Below are positions 7,134 to 16,155 of a stretch of 64,000 nt of DNA, piece by piece. The position numbers and the translations under genes were made by a program. The notes below the pieces were generated by a model. The model was not told the DNA's origin and made no database searches. It worked only from the letters and a program-made list of their open reading frames with translations. The stretch lies in the NCBI GenBank assembly GCA_028281885.1, contig JANQJA010000017.1, positions 62,001 to 126,000 of the forward strand, in the 5' to 3' direction. The stretch is from Pseudomonadales bacterium. GTDB taxonomy: Bacteria; Pseudomonadota; Gammaproteobacteria; Pseudomonadales; Azotimanducaceae. Each line of letters begins with the position of its first letter. Position 1 is the stretch's first letter.

Positions 7134-9623
7134 ATGAAAATTGTAGTCATCGGTAACGGCATGGTCGGCCACCAGTTCGTTGAATCGATGCTTGAAACCG
7201 GCGCAAAGGTCAGTCTCACCGTTATCTCGGGAGAAAGTCGACTGGCCTATGACCGTGTTCACCTGTCTGAAGTCTTCTCCGGCAGGTCTGCCGATGACCT
7301 CGCGCTGACCACGCCTGAAGCCTACGAGCAGGCGGGCGTGAAAGTCATCACCGGCGACGCCGTCGAGAAGATCGATCGTGAGAAAAGGCTCCTGACGCTG
7401 GCATCGGGCGATACTGTGGACTATGACGGGCTGGTGCTGGCCACCGGTTCTTATCCCTTTGTACCGCCGATCGAAGGCAATGATCTGCCGCATTGCTTTG
7501 TCTATCGCACCATTGATGATCTGGAATCGATCCGCGCGGGGGCTGACGGGCGTGAAACGGGGATCGTGATCGGCGGTGGATTGCTGGGCCTGGAAGCCGC
7601 GAATGCGCTGCGCTCGCTTGGACTGAAAACCTCCGTGGTGGAATTTGCGCCGCAGCTGATGCCGGTACAACTGGATGCCGCCGGTGGATTGTGCCTCAAG
7701 CGCCACATTGAAGACCTGGGTGTGAGTGTTCTGGTGGATCATGCCACCAGCCGGATCACTGAGAACGGGCTGGAGTTCGCCGATGGCACCGGCATCGAAG
7801 CGGATGTGGTTGTGTTCTCGGCTGGTATTCGTCCCTGGGATGGTCTTGCCCGCGATGCCGGGCTGGATGTTGGCGAGCGCGGCGGCATTATTGTCGACGA
7901 TGAGTGTCGTACCAGCGATCCGGAGATTTTTGCGATTGGTGAGTGTGCCCTGTGGGGCGGTCGAATCTTCGGGCTGGTCGCGCCCGGATACCAGATGGCT
8001 CGTGTTGCCGCCGATGTGATTGCCGGTAATTCCGCGGCATTCAAGGGTGCGGACATGAGCACCAAACTGAAACTGTTAGGCGTTGATGTGGGCTCCATCG
8101 GTGATGCTCATGGCCGCACCGAAGGTAGCCGCACGCTTTGCTACGATGACGAAATTGGCAACGTATACAAACGTATCGTCGTTTCTGCCAGTGGCAAAAA
8201 ACTGTTGGGTGCCGTGCTGGTGGGTGACTGCAGTGAATACGAGCAACTGCTGCAGTACGTCAACAACGGCATGAAGCTGCCGAACGATCCGCTGTCCCTG
8301 ATCCTGCCGGCGGGTGATGGCGGCGCCCGGTTTGATGCGACCGAACTGCCTGACAGCGCCATGGTTTGTTCCTGCCATAACGTGAGTAAAGGTGCGATCT
8401 GTGACGCCATTGACTGGTCGGCGCCCGATCTGGGTGGCGTCAAGCAGGCCACCAGCGCGAGTACCGGCTGTGGCGGCTGCGCGCCGATGGTCAAACAGAT
8501 TTTTGATGCCGAACTCGAGAGCCGTGGTGTGGAGGTGAGTAATGCCATCTGTGAACACTTCGACTATTCCCGGCAGCAACTTTTTCATCTGGTCTCACAT
8601 CACGGCATTCGTACGTTTGCCGAGTTGAGAGACCGCTTCGGCCAGGGCCTCGGCTGTGACATCTGCAAGCCTGCCGTGGCCTCGATTCTGGCCTCGCTCC
8701 GCAATGAGCCGGTGCTGGATGCGTCTCATGTCGGTCTGCAGGACACCAACGACACCTTCCTCGCCAATATGCAGAAGAATGGTACCTATTCCGTGGTGCC
8801 GCGCATTGCCGGCGGTGAGATTACCCCCGAGAAACTCATCGCGCTGGGCGAAGTGGCGAAAAAGTATGACCTGTATACCAAGATTACCGGCGGTCAGCGC
8901 ATCGACCTGTTTGGCGCGCGGGTCGACCAGTTGCCGGACATCTGGAGCGAGTTGATTGATGCCGGTTTCGAAACCGGACATGCCTATGGCAAGGCGTTGC
9001 GCACGGTGAAGTCCTGTGTGGGTTCCACCTGGTGCCGGTTCGGGGTTCAGGATTCGGTGTCGATGGCGCTTCTGATCGAGAATCGATACAAGGGGCTGCG
9101 TTCACCGCACAAGATCAAGATGGCGGTGTCCGGCTGCGTCCGTGAATGCGCCGAAGCCCAGAGCAAGGATATTGGCGTGATTGCCACCGAGATGGGATGG
9201 AATCTCTACGTCTGCGGCAATGGCGGCATGAGGCCACGTCATGCGGACCTGTTTGCTACTGACCTTAGCGATGAAGAACTGATTCGATACATTGACCGCG
9301 TGTTGATGTTTTATGTCCAGACAGCGGATCGTCTGCAGCGAACCTCGGTCTGGCTGGAGAACATGGAAGGCGGGCTCGACTACCTGCGAGAAGTGGTCAT
9401 CGATGACTCGCTGGGTATCGGTGAGGAACTGGAAGCTCGAATGGCTCACGTGATTGGCACCTATGCGTGTGAATGGAAGGCGACCATTTCCGATCCGGAG
9501 AAGCTGAAACGCTTCCGCCAGTTTGTCAATGCAGATGCTTCTGAGGAGAGCATCAAATTTATTCGCGAGCGAGGACAACGTCGCCCGGCGCGAAAGGAAG
9601 AACTGATCGCGAGCGCGTCCTGA
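7134..9623 (+). CDS. nirB: Assimilatory nitrite reductase, large subunit
   Basis: 829 residues in the canonical NirB order. FAD motif VIGNGMVGHQFVE lies at the N-terminus and NAD motif GIVIGGGLLGLEAANAL near 140-160. A BFD-like [2Fe-2S] domain has cysteines at 412, 414, 446 and 449. The nitrite/sulfite reductase half-domains follow. Cys628, Cys634, Cys668 and Cys672 (CVGSTWC and CVREC) should bind the [4Fe-4S]-siroheme centre. With NirD it reduces nitrite to ammonium using NADH in the cytoplasm. It lies nine bases after the FAD oxidoreductase gene. Confidence 0.97.
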   Translation: MKIVVIGNGMVGHQFVESMLETGAKVSLTVISGESRLAYDRVHLSEVFSGRSADDLALTTPEAYEQAGVKVITGDAVEKIDREKRLLTLASGDTVDYDGLVLATGSYPFVPPIEGNDLPHCFVYRTIDDLESIRAGADGRETGIVIGGGLLGLEAANALRSLGLKTSVVEFAPQLMPVQLDAAGGLCLKRHIEDLGVSVLVDHATSRITENGLEFADGTGIEADVVVFSAGIRPWDGLARDAGLDVGERGGIIVDDECRTSDPEIFAIGECALWGGRIFGLVAPGYQMARVAADVIAGNSAAFKGADMSTKLKLLGVDVGSIGDAHGRTEGSRTLCYDDEIGNVYKRIVVSASGKKLLGAVLVGDCSEYEQLLQYVNNGMKLPNDPLSLILPAGDGGARFDATELPDSAMVCSCHNVSKGAICDAIDWSAPDLGGVKQATSASTGCGGCAPMVKQIFDAELESRGVEVSNAICEHFDYSRQQLFHLVSHHGIRTFAELRDRFGQGLGCDICKPAVASILASLRNEPVLDASHVGLQDTNDTFLANMQKNGTYSVVPRIAGGEITPEKLIALGEVAKKYDLYTKITGGQRIDLFGARVDQLPDIWSELIDAGFETGHAYGKALRTVKSCVGSTWCRFGVQDSVSMALLIENRYKGLRSPHKIKMAVSGCVRECAEAQSKDIGVIATEMGWNLYVCGNGGMRPRHADLFATDLSDEELIRYIDRVLMFYVQTADRLQRTSVWLENMEGGLDYLREVVIDDSLGIGEELEARMAHVIGTYACEWKATISDPEKLKRFRQFVNADASEESIKFIRERGQRRPARKEELIASAS

Positions 9624-9639
9624 GTAAGAGAGGGAAACA

Positions 9640-9990
9640 ATGAACGATTGGCAGTATTGTTGCGAGATTGATGATCTCGTTCCTGGCAGCGGTGTCGCGG
9701 CACTGATCGATGGTGCGCAGGTGGCGTTGTTCTACCTGCCGGACCATGAGTCCGCGGTGTATGGCATCGACAATCTTGACCCGATCTCCGGGGCCAATGT
9801 GCTCGCCCATGGCATTGTCGGCGATATCAGGGGTGAACTCGTGGTGGCGTCACCCCTGTACAAGCAGCATTACAGTCTGCTTGGCGGTCACTGTCTCGAA
9901 GCCGATGAATGTGTCGCGGTCTGGCAGGTGCGGGTCGATGGCGAGAGGGTCTACGTGAGACCAGGTGAGCGTGCGGTTGACGCCGCATGA
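9640..9990 (+). CDS. nirD: Nitrite reductase, small subunit
   Basis: 116 residues of the NirD family, a Rieske-fold protein without the Rieske cluster ligands: no CxH...CxxH pair is present, which is normal for NirD. Recognisable segments are VALFYLPDHESAVYGIDNLDP, GDIRGELVVASPLYKQH and CVAVWQVRVDGERVYV. It is needed with NirB for NADH-dependent nitrite reduction. GAGAGGG lies before the ATG, and the stop overlaps the nasA start (ATGA). Confidence 0.94.
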   Translation: MNDWQYCCEIDDLVPGSGVAALIDGAQVALFYLPDHESAVYGIDNLDPISGANVLAHGIVGDIRGELVVASPLYKQHYSLLGGHCLEADECVAVWQVRVDGERVYVRPGERAVDAA

Positions 9991-12584
9991 CCCTGATCGC
10001 CAAGACAACCTGCCCATACTGTGGCGTTGGCTGTGGTATTGACGTCTTTCGGGATGTCGACGGCATTCGGGTCGCAGGAGACAAGTCCCACCCGGCCAAT
10101 CGCGGTCAGCTATGCATCAAGGGCACGACACTGGTGGAGACGCTCGATGCGCCGGAACGCCTGACATCACCGCGAGTCGATGGGCAGGCGACGACCTGGC
10201 CGGTCGCTACTGGGGCCGTTGCTGAGCGTATCAGGCAGACGATTGCCCAATACGGCCCCGAGTCCGTGGCGTTCTATCTTTCGGGACAGCTGCTCACGGA
10301 AGACTACTACGTTGCCAACAAGCTGATTAAGGGGTTCATCGGCAGCCCCCATGTCGATACCAATTCCAGACTGTGCATGGCAAGCGCGGTAGCGGCCCAG
10401 AAACGTGCGTTCGGCGAGGACGTGGTGCCGGGCAACTACAAAGACCTGGAGCTGGCAGATGTAGTGGTGTTGGTGGGCTCCAATGCGGCCTGGACCCATC
10501 CGGTACTGTTTCAGCGCATGTTGCAGGCTCGCGAGCAGAACCTTGACAAGAACCCGGACAAGAAAATCATCGTGATCGATCCCCGCCGGACCGATACGGC
10601 GGAGATGGCTGACCTGTTTCTGCAGATCAGGCCCGGCACCGACGCCTATCTGTACTCGGCGCTGTTTCGTTATCTCCACGAGCGTGGCGCCATGTCATCG
10701 CTGGAGTTGCTAAAGCCGCAATTTCAGGAGACGCTGGACGCGTGCCCGACGGCGACGATGGCAGAGGTGGCGAGTTACTGCGGCGTCAGCGAATCCGTTC
10801 TGCGCAGCTTCTTTTTGTTGTTCTCCCGGAACGAGCGCGTCGTCACGTTCTACTCCCAGGGTATCAATCAGAGTCGTACCGGCACTGACAACGCCAACGC
10901 CATCATTAACTGTCATGTCGCCTCGGGCCGTTTTGGCCGGCCAGGCGCAACGGCATTTTCTGTCACCGGACAACCGAACGCGATGGGGGGGCGAGAGGTC
11001 GGTGGCCTGGCGACCCAGCTGGCGGCTCATATGGACTTTGACGACCCGGCGGATATTGATCGCGTAAGACGCTTCTGGCATGCGCCCAATCTGGTCAGCC
11101 GGGGCGGCCATCGCGCGATCGATATGTTCAAGGCGATCGAGCGCGGCGAGATTCGGTTTCTCTGGGTGATGGCGACCAACCCGCTCGTCAGTATGCCCGA
11201 GGCATCGCGGTGGGAACGCGCGCTTCAGCGGTGCGACACGGTGGTGGTTTCTGATTGTGTCGCCAACACGGATACCCTTCGCCTGGCTGACATACAGTTG
11301 CCGGCGGCAGGGTGGGGCGAGAAAGACGGCACGGTGACGAATTCGGAACGCATGATTTCGCGCCAGCGCGCTTTTCTGCCGCCTCTCGGCGAAGCCAGGC
11401 CGGACTGGTGGATCGTCACCCGGGTGGCACACGAACTGGGCTATGGGGAGATGTTTGATTACGGTTCTCCCCACGACATATTTGTCGAACATGCCGCCCT
11501 GTCGGCATTTGAGAATAACGGCGCGCGCCACTTCAATCTCGTTGGGCTGAAATCGCTGAGTCAGTCGGAATATGAGACGCTGGCCCCGGTGCGCTGGCCC
11601 GTACTTGATGATCGTCAGGGAACTGAGCGGGTCGATGTGGCCGCAAGTGTGGTACCGGTTCAGCCGACGGAGGAGAAGTCAGGGAAGGGCTATGTGCTCA
11701 ACACCGGCCGGCTGCGAGACCAGTGGCACACCATGACCCGTACTGCCATATCCCGGACGCTACTCCAGTCCAGCCTGGAACCCTGTGTCGAGATACATCC
11801 AGATGATGCGCTTGAACTATCGGTGGCCGACGGAGCACTGGTCGAACTCGAGAACGACGGCGCCAGCAACCTGTTCAGGGTGCGTGTGTCGGATGCGGTT
11901 GCGACAGGGAGTGTATTCGCGCCGATTCATTTCTCCCGCACCAATGCCCGGCGCTCCCGGGTGGATGACGTGGTGGCAGCCAGACACGATCCGGTGTCCG
12001 GCCAGCCCGCGCTGAAGCATGCGCGGGTCCGGGTGCGCCGGTGTGATGTGACTCACTACCATATGGGTCTCACTGCGGGACCCGTGGACATGGGTGGCTG
12101 CCATTACTGGGTGCAGCATCGTCTGGCCAACTGTTATCTCTCGATTGGCGCGAATGTTGAACCGGATGCGATTCGGCGCGAACTCACCCATCGACACGGT
12201 GCGCCTGTGCAGATCTATTCCGATCCGGCCAACGGAGACGAGCGTTGGTCGTTCGCGGAAGATGATCGACTGGCGGCGGTGTGGTTCAGTTCTGCCATGC
12301 CGTTGTCCGAGTCACCCTGGTGGCTGGCTGATCAAATGGGCGCGGTGTTGTCAGAAGCCGACTGGCAAGGTGTGCTGTTCGGACGTCCTCCGGGTATTGC
12401 CAAACGCGGCAACATGATCTGCAGTTGTTTTCAGGTGACTGACGCAGAGATACGCACTGCTATCGCCGCGGGCGCTGAATCCGTGGCAGCCCTGGGTCAA
12501 ACGCTGAAGTGCGGCACCAACTGCGGCTCCTGCGTGCCCCAGATATCCCGCCTACTGGCTGACAGGTCCTGTCTCGTGTCCTGA
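9987..12584 (+). CDS. nasA: Assimilatory nitrate reductase catalytic subunit with C-terminal BFD domain
   Basis: 865 residues of the molybdopterin oxidoreductase family. An N-terminal [4Fe-4S] site has Cys9, Cys12, Cys16 and Cys43 (CPYCGVGC and GQLCIKG). The Mo-bis-MGD domains follow, with STFY-like, GINQSRTGTDNANAI and MATNPLVSMPEASRW segments. The C-terminal dinucleotide-binding domain includes NTGRLRDQWHTMTRT. The last 60 residues are a BFD-like [2Fe-2S] domain (Cys812, Cys814, Cys842 and Cys846/849). It reduces nitrate to nitrite in the cytoplasm. The 3' end overlaps the convergent gene at 12552 by 33 bases. Confidence 0.96.
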   Translation: MTLIAKTTCPYCGVGCGIDVFRDVDGIRVAGDKSHPANRGQLCIKGTTLVETLDAPERLTSPRVDGQATTWPVATGAVAERIRQTIAQYGPESVAFYLSGQLLTEDYYVANKLIKGFIGSPHVDTNSRLCMASAVAAQKRAFGEDVVPGNYKDLELADVVVLVGSNAAWTHPVLFQRMLQAREQNLDKNPDKKIIVIDPRRTDTAEMADLFLQIRPGTDAYLYSALFRYLHERGAMSSLELLKPQFQETLDACPTATMAEVASYCGVSESVLRSFFLLFSRNERVVTFYSQGINQSRTGTDNANAIINCHVASGRFGRPGATAFSVTGQPNAMGGREVGGLATQLAAHMDFDDPADIDRVRRFWHAPNLVSRGGHRAIDMFKAIERGEIRFLWVMATNPLVSMPEASRWERALQRCDTVVVSDCVANTDTLRLADIQLPAAGWGEKDGTVTNSERMISRQRAFLPPLGEARPDWWIVTRVAHELGYGEMFDYGSPHDIFVEHAALSAFENNGARHFNLVGLKSLSQSEYETLAPVRWPVLDDRQGTERVDVAASVVPVQPTEEKSGKGYVLNTGRLRDQWHTMTRTAISRTLLQSSLEPCVEIHPDDALELSVADGALVELENDGASNLFRVRVSDAVATGSVFAPIHFSRTNARRSRVDDVVAARHDPVSGQPALKHARVRVRRCDVTHYHMGLTAGPVDMGGCHYWVQHRLANCYLSIGANVEPDAIRRELTHRHGAPVQIYSDPANGDERWSFAEDDRLAAVWFSSAMPLSESPWWLADQMGAVLSEADWQGVLFGRPPGIAKRGNMICSCFQVTDAEIRTAIAAGAESVAALGQTLKCGTNCGSCVPQISRLLADRSCLVS

Positions 12585-14012
12585 TGGCGCTGGTTCATCG
12601 GCACCAGCAGGTGCATCGCTGTTTTTGATGAACGCCTTAAGTTCCTCGACAAAAGCATGATCGGGTGAACCCAGCTCAATACTCTTTTCCGCGTGCGCGA
12701 GTGCTTCTTGCCAGTACCCCATGTCCACATAGACGGCAGCGAGGTTTCGATGACCAAACGGGTGATCGGGGTAGAGGTGAACGACGCGGGTCCACAATGA
12801 GAATTCCGATTGCCAGACGGTGACCTGGGCGTGAGTGATCGCGACCAGGAAGCCGGCGTAGGCAATGGCAAGCGTTGCGATGACGGCTCTAAACCGGGCA
12901 AGCAGCCACATGCGACTGATGAGTATCGCCGTCAGGAGCGAGAGCGGCAGGGTGGCAAGATAGACATAGTGATCGGCGCCCTTGGCCGGGCCGACATGAA
13001 TAAGACCGGAAACGGGGAGCAGCGTCACCACATAAAACCCGAACAGCATCATCGGCCAATGATGGTTGCGGAGAAACAGATAGATGACGAGAAGACTCAT
13101 GGTGACAAGGAAAGCAATGCCGGGCAGCCAGAATGCGGGCGACAGCACTTCGGAAACGTGCGGGTATGGATAAAAAGGGGATAACGCGGTTGGCCACAAA
13201 TAATGCGCCACGTAGAACCAGGAATTATTGATCGCGTTGAGCATCCGGACCCATAGCGGCATCAGATCGCTCGATGGCATCGTCATTGATGCCGAGTGAG
13301 TGTAGACAGTGAAGATCGACACGGCGACGATCACCACGAAGTAGTGGCTCTTTTCCACCACTCGTCTGATGAGGTCCGAAAAAGTGGGGGTTCTGCGAAG
13401 CGGATAGATGTCCAGCAGCAACATCACGACGGGGATCGACACTGCCATCGGTTTCGCGCCGATTGAAATCAGAAATAACACGAATGGAATGAGTTCTCGT
13501 TTGGCCAGACCCGTATCGCGGTACCTGAGGTAGGCGATGAGCGACAGCAGTGCAAACACGCTGTACAGAACGTCCTTCCGCTCCACGACCCAGGCCACCG
13601 ATTCCACATGCTGGGGATGAATGGCGAAGATCAGTGCCGTCATAAACGAGACCCAGCAAGCATAATTCTGTTCATAGCCGGCGGTTCGCAGGATACGAAG
13701 CAGCAGCAGGTAGACGAGCACTGCGTTCAGACAGTGGAGTCCCAGGTTGACGAGGTGGTGGGCGCCGCTGTCGTAGCCAAACAGGCTGATATCCAGGGTG
13801 TGCGAAAGCAGCACAACCGGATGCCAGATGGCGCGATGGACTTCGGTCAACATCGAGATGACGTTGTCGAGCGTCCACGCGTGAACCCAGGGGTTCTCCA
13901 GCACAAACGGGATCGTATCCCAGACAAAATGGTGGTGGCGTACGCCCGCATACACGGCGATTGTGAGTAGCACGATAAGTGCGATCTGGGCGGGAATCAG
14001 CAATCTCGACAT
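12552..14012 (-). CDS. TMTC-like multi-pass membrane protein with C-terminal TPR
   Basis: 486 residues with about ten membrane segments, then a short soluble tail carrying one or two tetratricopeptide units (FGHRNLAAVYVDMGYWQEAL). The motif IHPQHVESVAWVVERKDVLY, with early loop residues such as FVWDTIPFV and WHPVVLLSHTLD, matches bacterial relatives of the TMTC/DUF1736 group, which are GT-C type O-mannosyltransferase candidates using a lipid-linked sugar. Substrate is unknown. Convergent with nasA and overlapping its end by 33 bases. Start ATG at 14012 has only a weak ribosome site. Confidence 0.7.
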   Translation of the reverse strand: MSRLLIPAQIALIVLLTIAVYAGVRHHHFVWDTIPFVLENPWVHAWTLDNVISMLTEVHRAIWHPVVLLSHTLDISLFGYDSGAHHLVNLGLHCLNAVLVYLLLLRILRTAGYEQNYACWVSFMTALIFAIHPQHVESVAWVVERKDVLYSVFALLSLIAYLRYRDTGLAKRELIPFVLFLISIGAKPMAVSIPVVMLLLDIYPLRRTPTFSDLIRRVVEKSHYFVVIVAVSIFTVYTHSASMTMPSSDLMPLWVRMLNAINNSWFYVAHYLWPTALSPFYPYPHVSEVLSPAFWLPGIAFLVTMSLLVIYLFLRNHHWPMMLFGFYVVTLLPVSGLIHVGPAKGADHYVYLATLPLSLLTAILISRMWLLARFRAVIATLAIAYAGFLVAITHAQVTVWQSEFSLWTRVVHLYPDHPFGHRNLAAVYVDMGYWQEALAHAEKSIELGSPDHAFVEELKAFIKNSDAPAGADEPAPSGHETGPVSQ

Positions 14013-14085
14013 CCGCTCAAGGATACACGATTGAGCCCGGCTAGCTTTTTACTTGACGGTCGAATCACTGGTGGTCCTGCCGCGG

Positions 14086-14094
14086 TGTTATGAT
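14086..14094 (+). promoter_or_regulatory. Candidate extended -10 promoter
   Basis: TG-T-TATGAT fits the extended -10 form (TGnTATAAT with one mismatch), 57 bases before the MFS start codon, in the 138-base gap between divergent genes. No good -35 box is visible at the right distance. Confidence 0.3.
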
Positions 14095-14150
14095 GGCCGG
14101 GCGGTCCATTCCAGACCGCTTTTTTGTACCTCGATGCAGGATAGGATTGA

Positions 14151-15416
14151 ATGTCGCGAACTGGTTCCGGCCCGTTAGCACCGCTTCTCATTGCTGATTT
14201 TCGCTACTTGCTGATTGGTGCGGCGATCAGTCACATGATGATGCCGCTGCAGTTTGTGACCCAGATCCTGTGGGTTCAGAATTTCGCGCCCCGGGATATC
14301 TGGCTGATCCTGGTGGCATTGATCGCGACCTGTCGTGGTCTGGGTGCAATCATCTTCGGTCTGTATGGCGGGGCACTGGCCGATCGCTTCGATCGGCGAA
14401 GTCTGCTCATGGTCGTTCAGTCATTGCAGGTGGTCGGAACGCTGGGTATCGCCGCGATGATGTTGACCTCATTCAGTGAGACGATCAGCTTCGCGATTTT
14501 CTTTCTGCTGATCTTTTTGACCTCGGGTCTGCAAAGTATCGACGCCCCGGCGCGAATGGCGATGATTCCAGAGATTCTTGGTGCAGAACTGACGCCGGCA
14601 GGTATCTCGATGCATCAGGTCGCCGGACAGCTTGCCATGCCGGTCGCCATCATGGTGACTGGTCTGGCGATTGATGCGCTTGGTTATGGCGGTGCCTACC
14701 TGCTGAGCGGGCTCGGATTTGTTGCGACGGCCGCGTGTGTCTATGTGTTGAAGTACAGATCCAGCCACAACCAGGACCACACTGACAAACATTACGGCTT
14801 TGCCGAGACGATCAAGGATGTTCGCTATGGTCTTGGCTACGCCCGGCGCCACCCGGTAATTTTCTGGGTCATTATGATGCTGATCCTGATGATGAGCTTC
14901 GGATACCCGGCGACCGCGAGCCTTGGACCAACCTGGGTGACCACGGTCGTGGGTGTGCCGATACCGAAAATGGGCTTCGTCATGATGTTCTGGGGTATCG
15001 GTTCTTTCGTCGCTGCGCTGCTCATGATGCAGATGGCCTCGTTTCGTCGTCGCGGCGCGTTGATAGGAGGGGGTGCCATGCTGTTTTCAATCTCGTTCCT
15101 GATCTTCTCTTCGGGCAACAGTGTGACGAATGTGATTATCGGAAACTTCGGTCTTGGCATGGGCATGACCACCACCATGGTGTCGTCGACGATCCTGATT
15201 CAGCATCTGGTGCCGAATGAAGTGCGGGGGAGGTTGATGAGCATCCTGCAGCTCAACATGGCATTTGCGCAGTTGATGACCATGCCGGTGGCGCTGCTGG
15301 CGCAGTGGCTGACGTTACCGGTGTTGTTCCCCATACTCTCGTATATTGCCCTCGCGGTGGTTGTGCTGATTTTGGTGACCCAGCGCCAGGTGGTGCAGGC
15401 CCAGGTGCATCCATGA
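14151..15416 (+). CDS. MFS transporter
   Basis: 421 residues with about 12 hydrophobic segments. The MFS signature between segments 2 and 3 reads GGALADRFDRRSLL. A charged cytoplasmic loop lies near 205-225 (SSHNQDHTDKHYG), in the middle as usual for MFS. Proteins of this sort (MFS_3 or enterobactin-exporter-like) are often exporters; the substrate cannot be read from sequence. The stop overlaps the start of the FkbM methyltransferase gene by four bases, so the two are probably co-transcribed. Confidence 0.85.
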   Translation: MSRTGSGPLAPLLIADFRYLLIGAAISHMMMPLQFVTQILWVQNFAPRDIWLILVALIATCRGLGAIIFGLYGGALADRFDRRSLLMVVQSLQVVGTLGIAAMMLTSFSETISFAIFFLLIFLTSGLQSIDAPARMAMIPEILGAELTPAGISMHQVAGQLAMPVAIMVTGLAIDALGYGGAYLLSGLGFVATAACVYVLKYRSSHNQDHTDKHYGFAETIKDVRYGLGYARRHPVIFWVIMMLILMMSFGYPATASLGPTWVTTVVGVPIPKMGFVMMFWGIGSFVAALLMMQMASFRRRGALIGGGAMLFSISFLIFSSGNSVTNVIIGNFGLGMGMTTTMVSSTILIQHLVPNEVRGRLMSILQLNMAFAQLMTMPVALLAQWLTLPVLFPILSYIALAVVVLILVTQRQVVQAQVHP

Positions 15417-16141
15417 GCTTCAAGTCATACATCCGGCCTTTCGTGCGGCCCCTGATCAGACTGGCAAGACTGGTTGCCGGGCAGGACCTGCTCGTGCGCA
15501 CGGACGTAACGCTGGCTTATTCACATCATGGTTCTGACTATGGCGGCTGGGACATCATCACGGACGGGTTCAACGACGAAACCATCGTGTATTCCTGCGG
15601 CGTGGGTGATGACATCAGCTTTGATCTTTCGATTATTGAAGCAACCGGCGCGTCAATTCATGCGTTTGATCCCACGCCAAGGTCCATCGCCTGGGTCGAA
15701 CAGGCGGACACGCCATCCAACTTCAGGATGCATGCTTATGGCGTTGCTGGCAGCGATGGCACGGTGGCATTTAGTCCGCCTGAAAATCCGGCGCATATTT
15801 CCCACACCATCCTCGATCGTGCTGCGACCAGTGCCTCGGCCATCGAGGTGCCGGTCAAGCGGATCAGCACCATCATGACGGAATTGGGTCATGACAAGAT
15901 CGATGTGCTCAAGATGGATATCGAGGGCGCGGAGTACGAAGTAGTAGAAGATCTGATCCGTAGCAGGATCGTGCCTGATCAGATTTTGGTGGAGTTTCAT
16001 CACCGATTCCCGGGAGTCGGTGCGGCGAAAACCCGTCGCGCGATCGCTCAACTCAGATCAGCGGGTTACCTGCTTTACGCTGTTTCGCCGACGCGCGAGG
16101 ATTTTTCTATGATTCACCGCGATGTGATGGGTTCAGGGTAG
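15413..16141 (+). CDS. FkbM family SAM-dependent methyltransferase
   Basis: 242 residues from the ATG at 15413 that overlaps the upstream stop (ATGA); a longer in-frame reading from 15305 lies inside the MFS gene and is rejected. The SAM-binding part is VYSCGVGDDISFDLSII, the second motif is IHAFDPTPRSIAWV, and the family signature IDVLKMDIEGAEYEVVEDLI lies near 165. It ends with the common LVEFHHRF and LRSAGYLLYAVSP segments. FkbM proteins O-methylate sugars or natural products; the target here is unknown. Confidence 0.88.
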   Translation: MSFKSYIRPFVRPLIRLARLVAGQDLLVRTDVTLAYSHHGSDYGGWDIITDGFNDETIVYSCGVGDDISFDLSIIEATGASIHAFDPTPRSIAWVEQADTPSNFRMHAYGVAGSDGTVAFSPPENPAHISHTILDRAATSASAIEVPVKRISTIMTELGHDKIDVLKMDIEGAEYEVVEDLIRSRIVPDQILVEFHHRFPGVGAAKTRRAIAQLRSAGYLLYAVSPTREDFSMIHRDVMGSG

Positions 16142-16155
16142 AATAACGCTCACGG

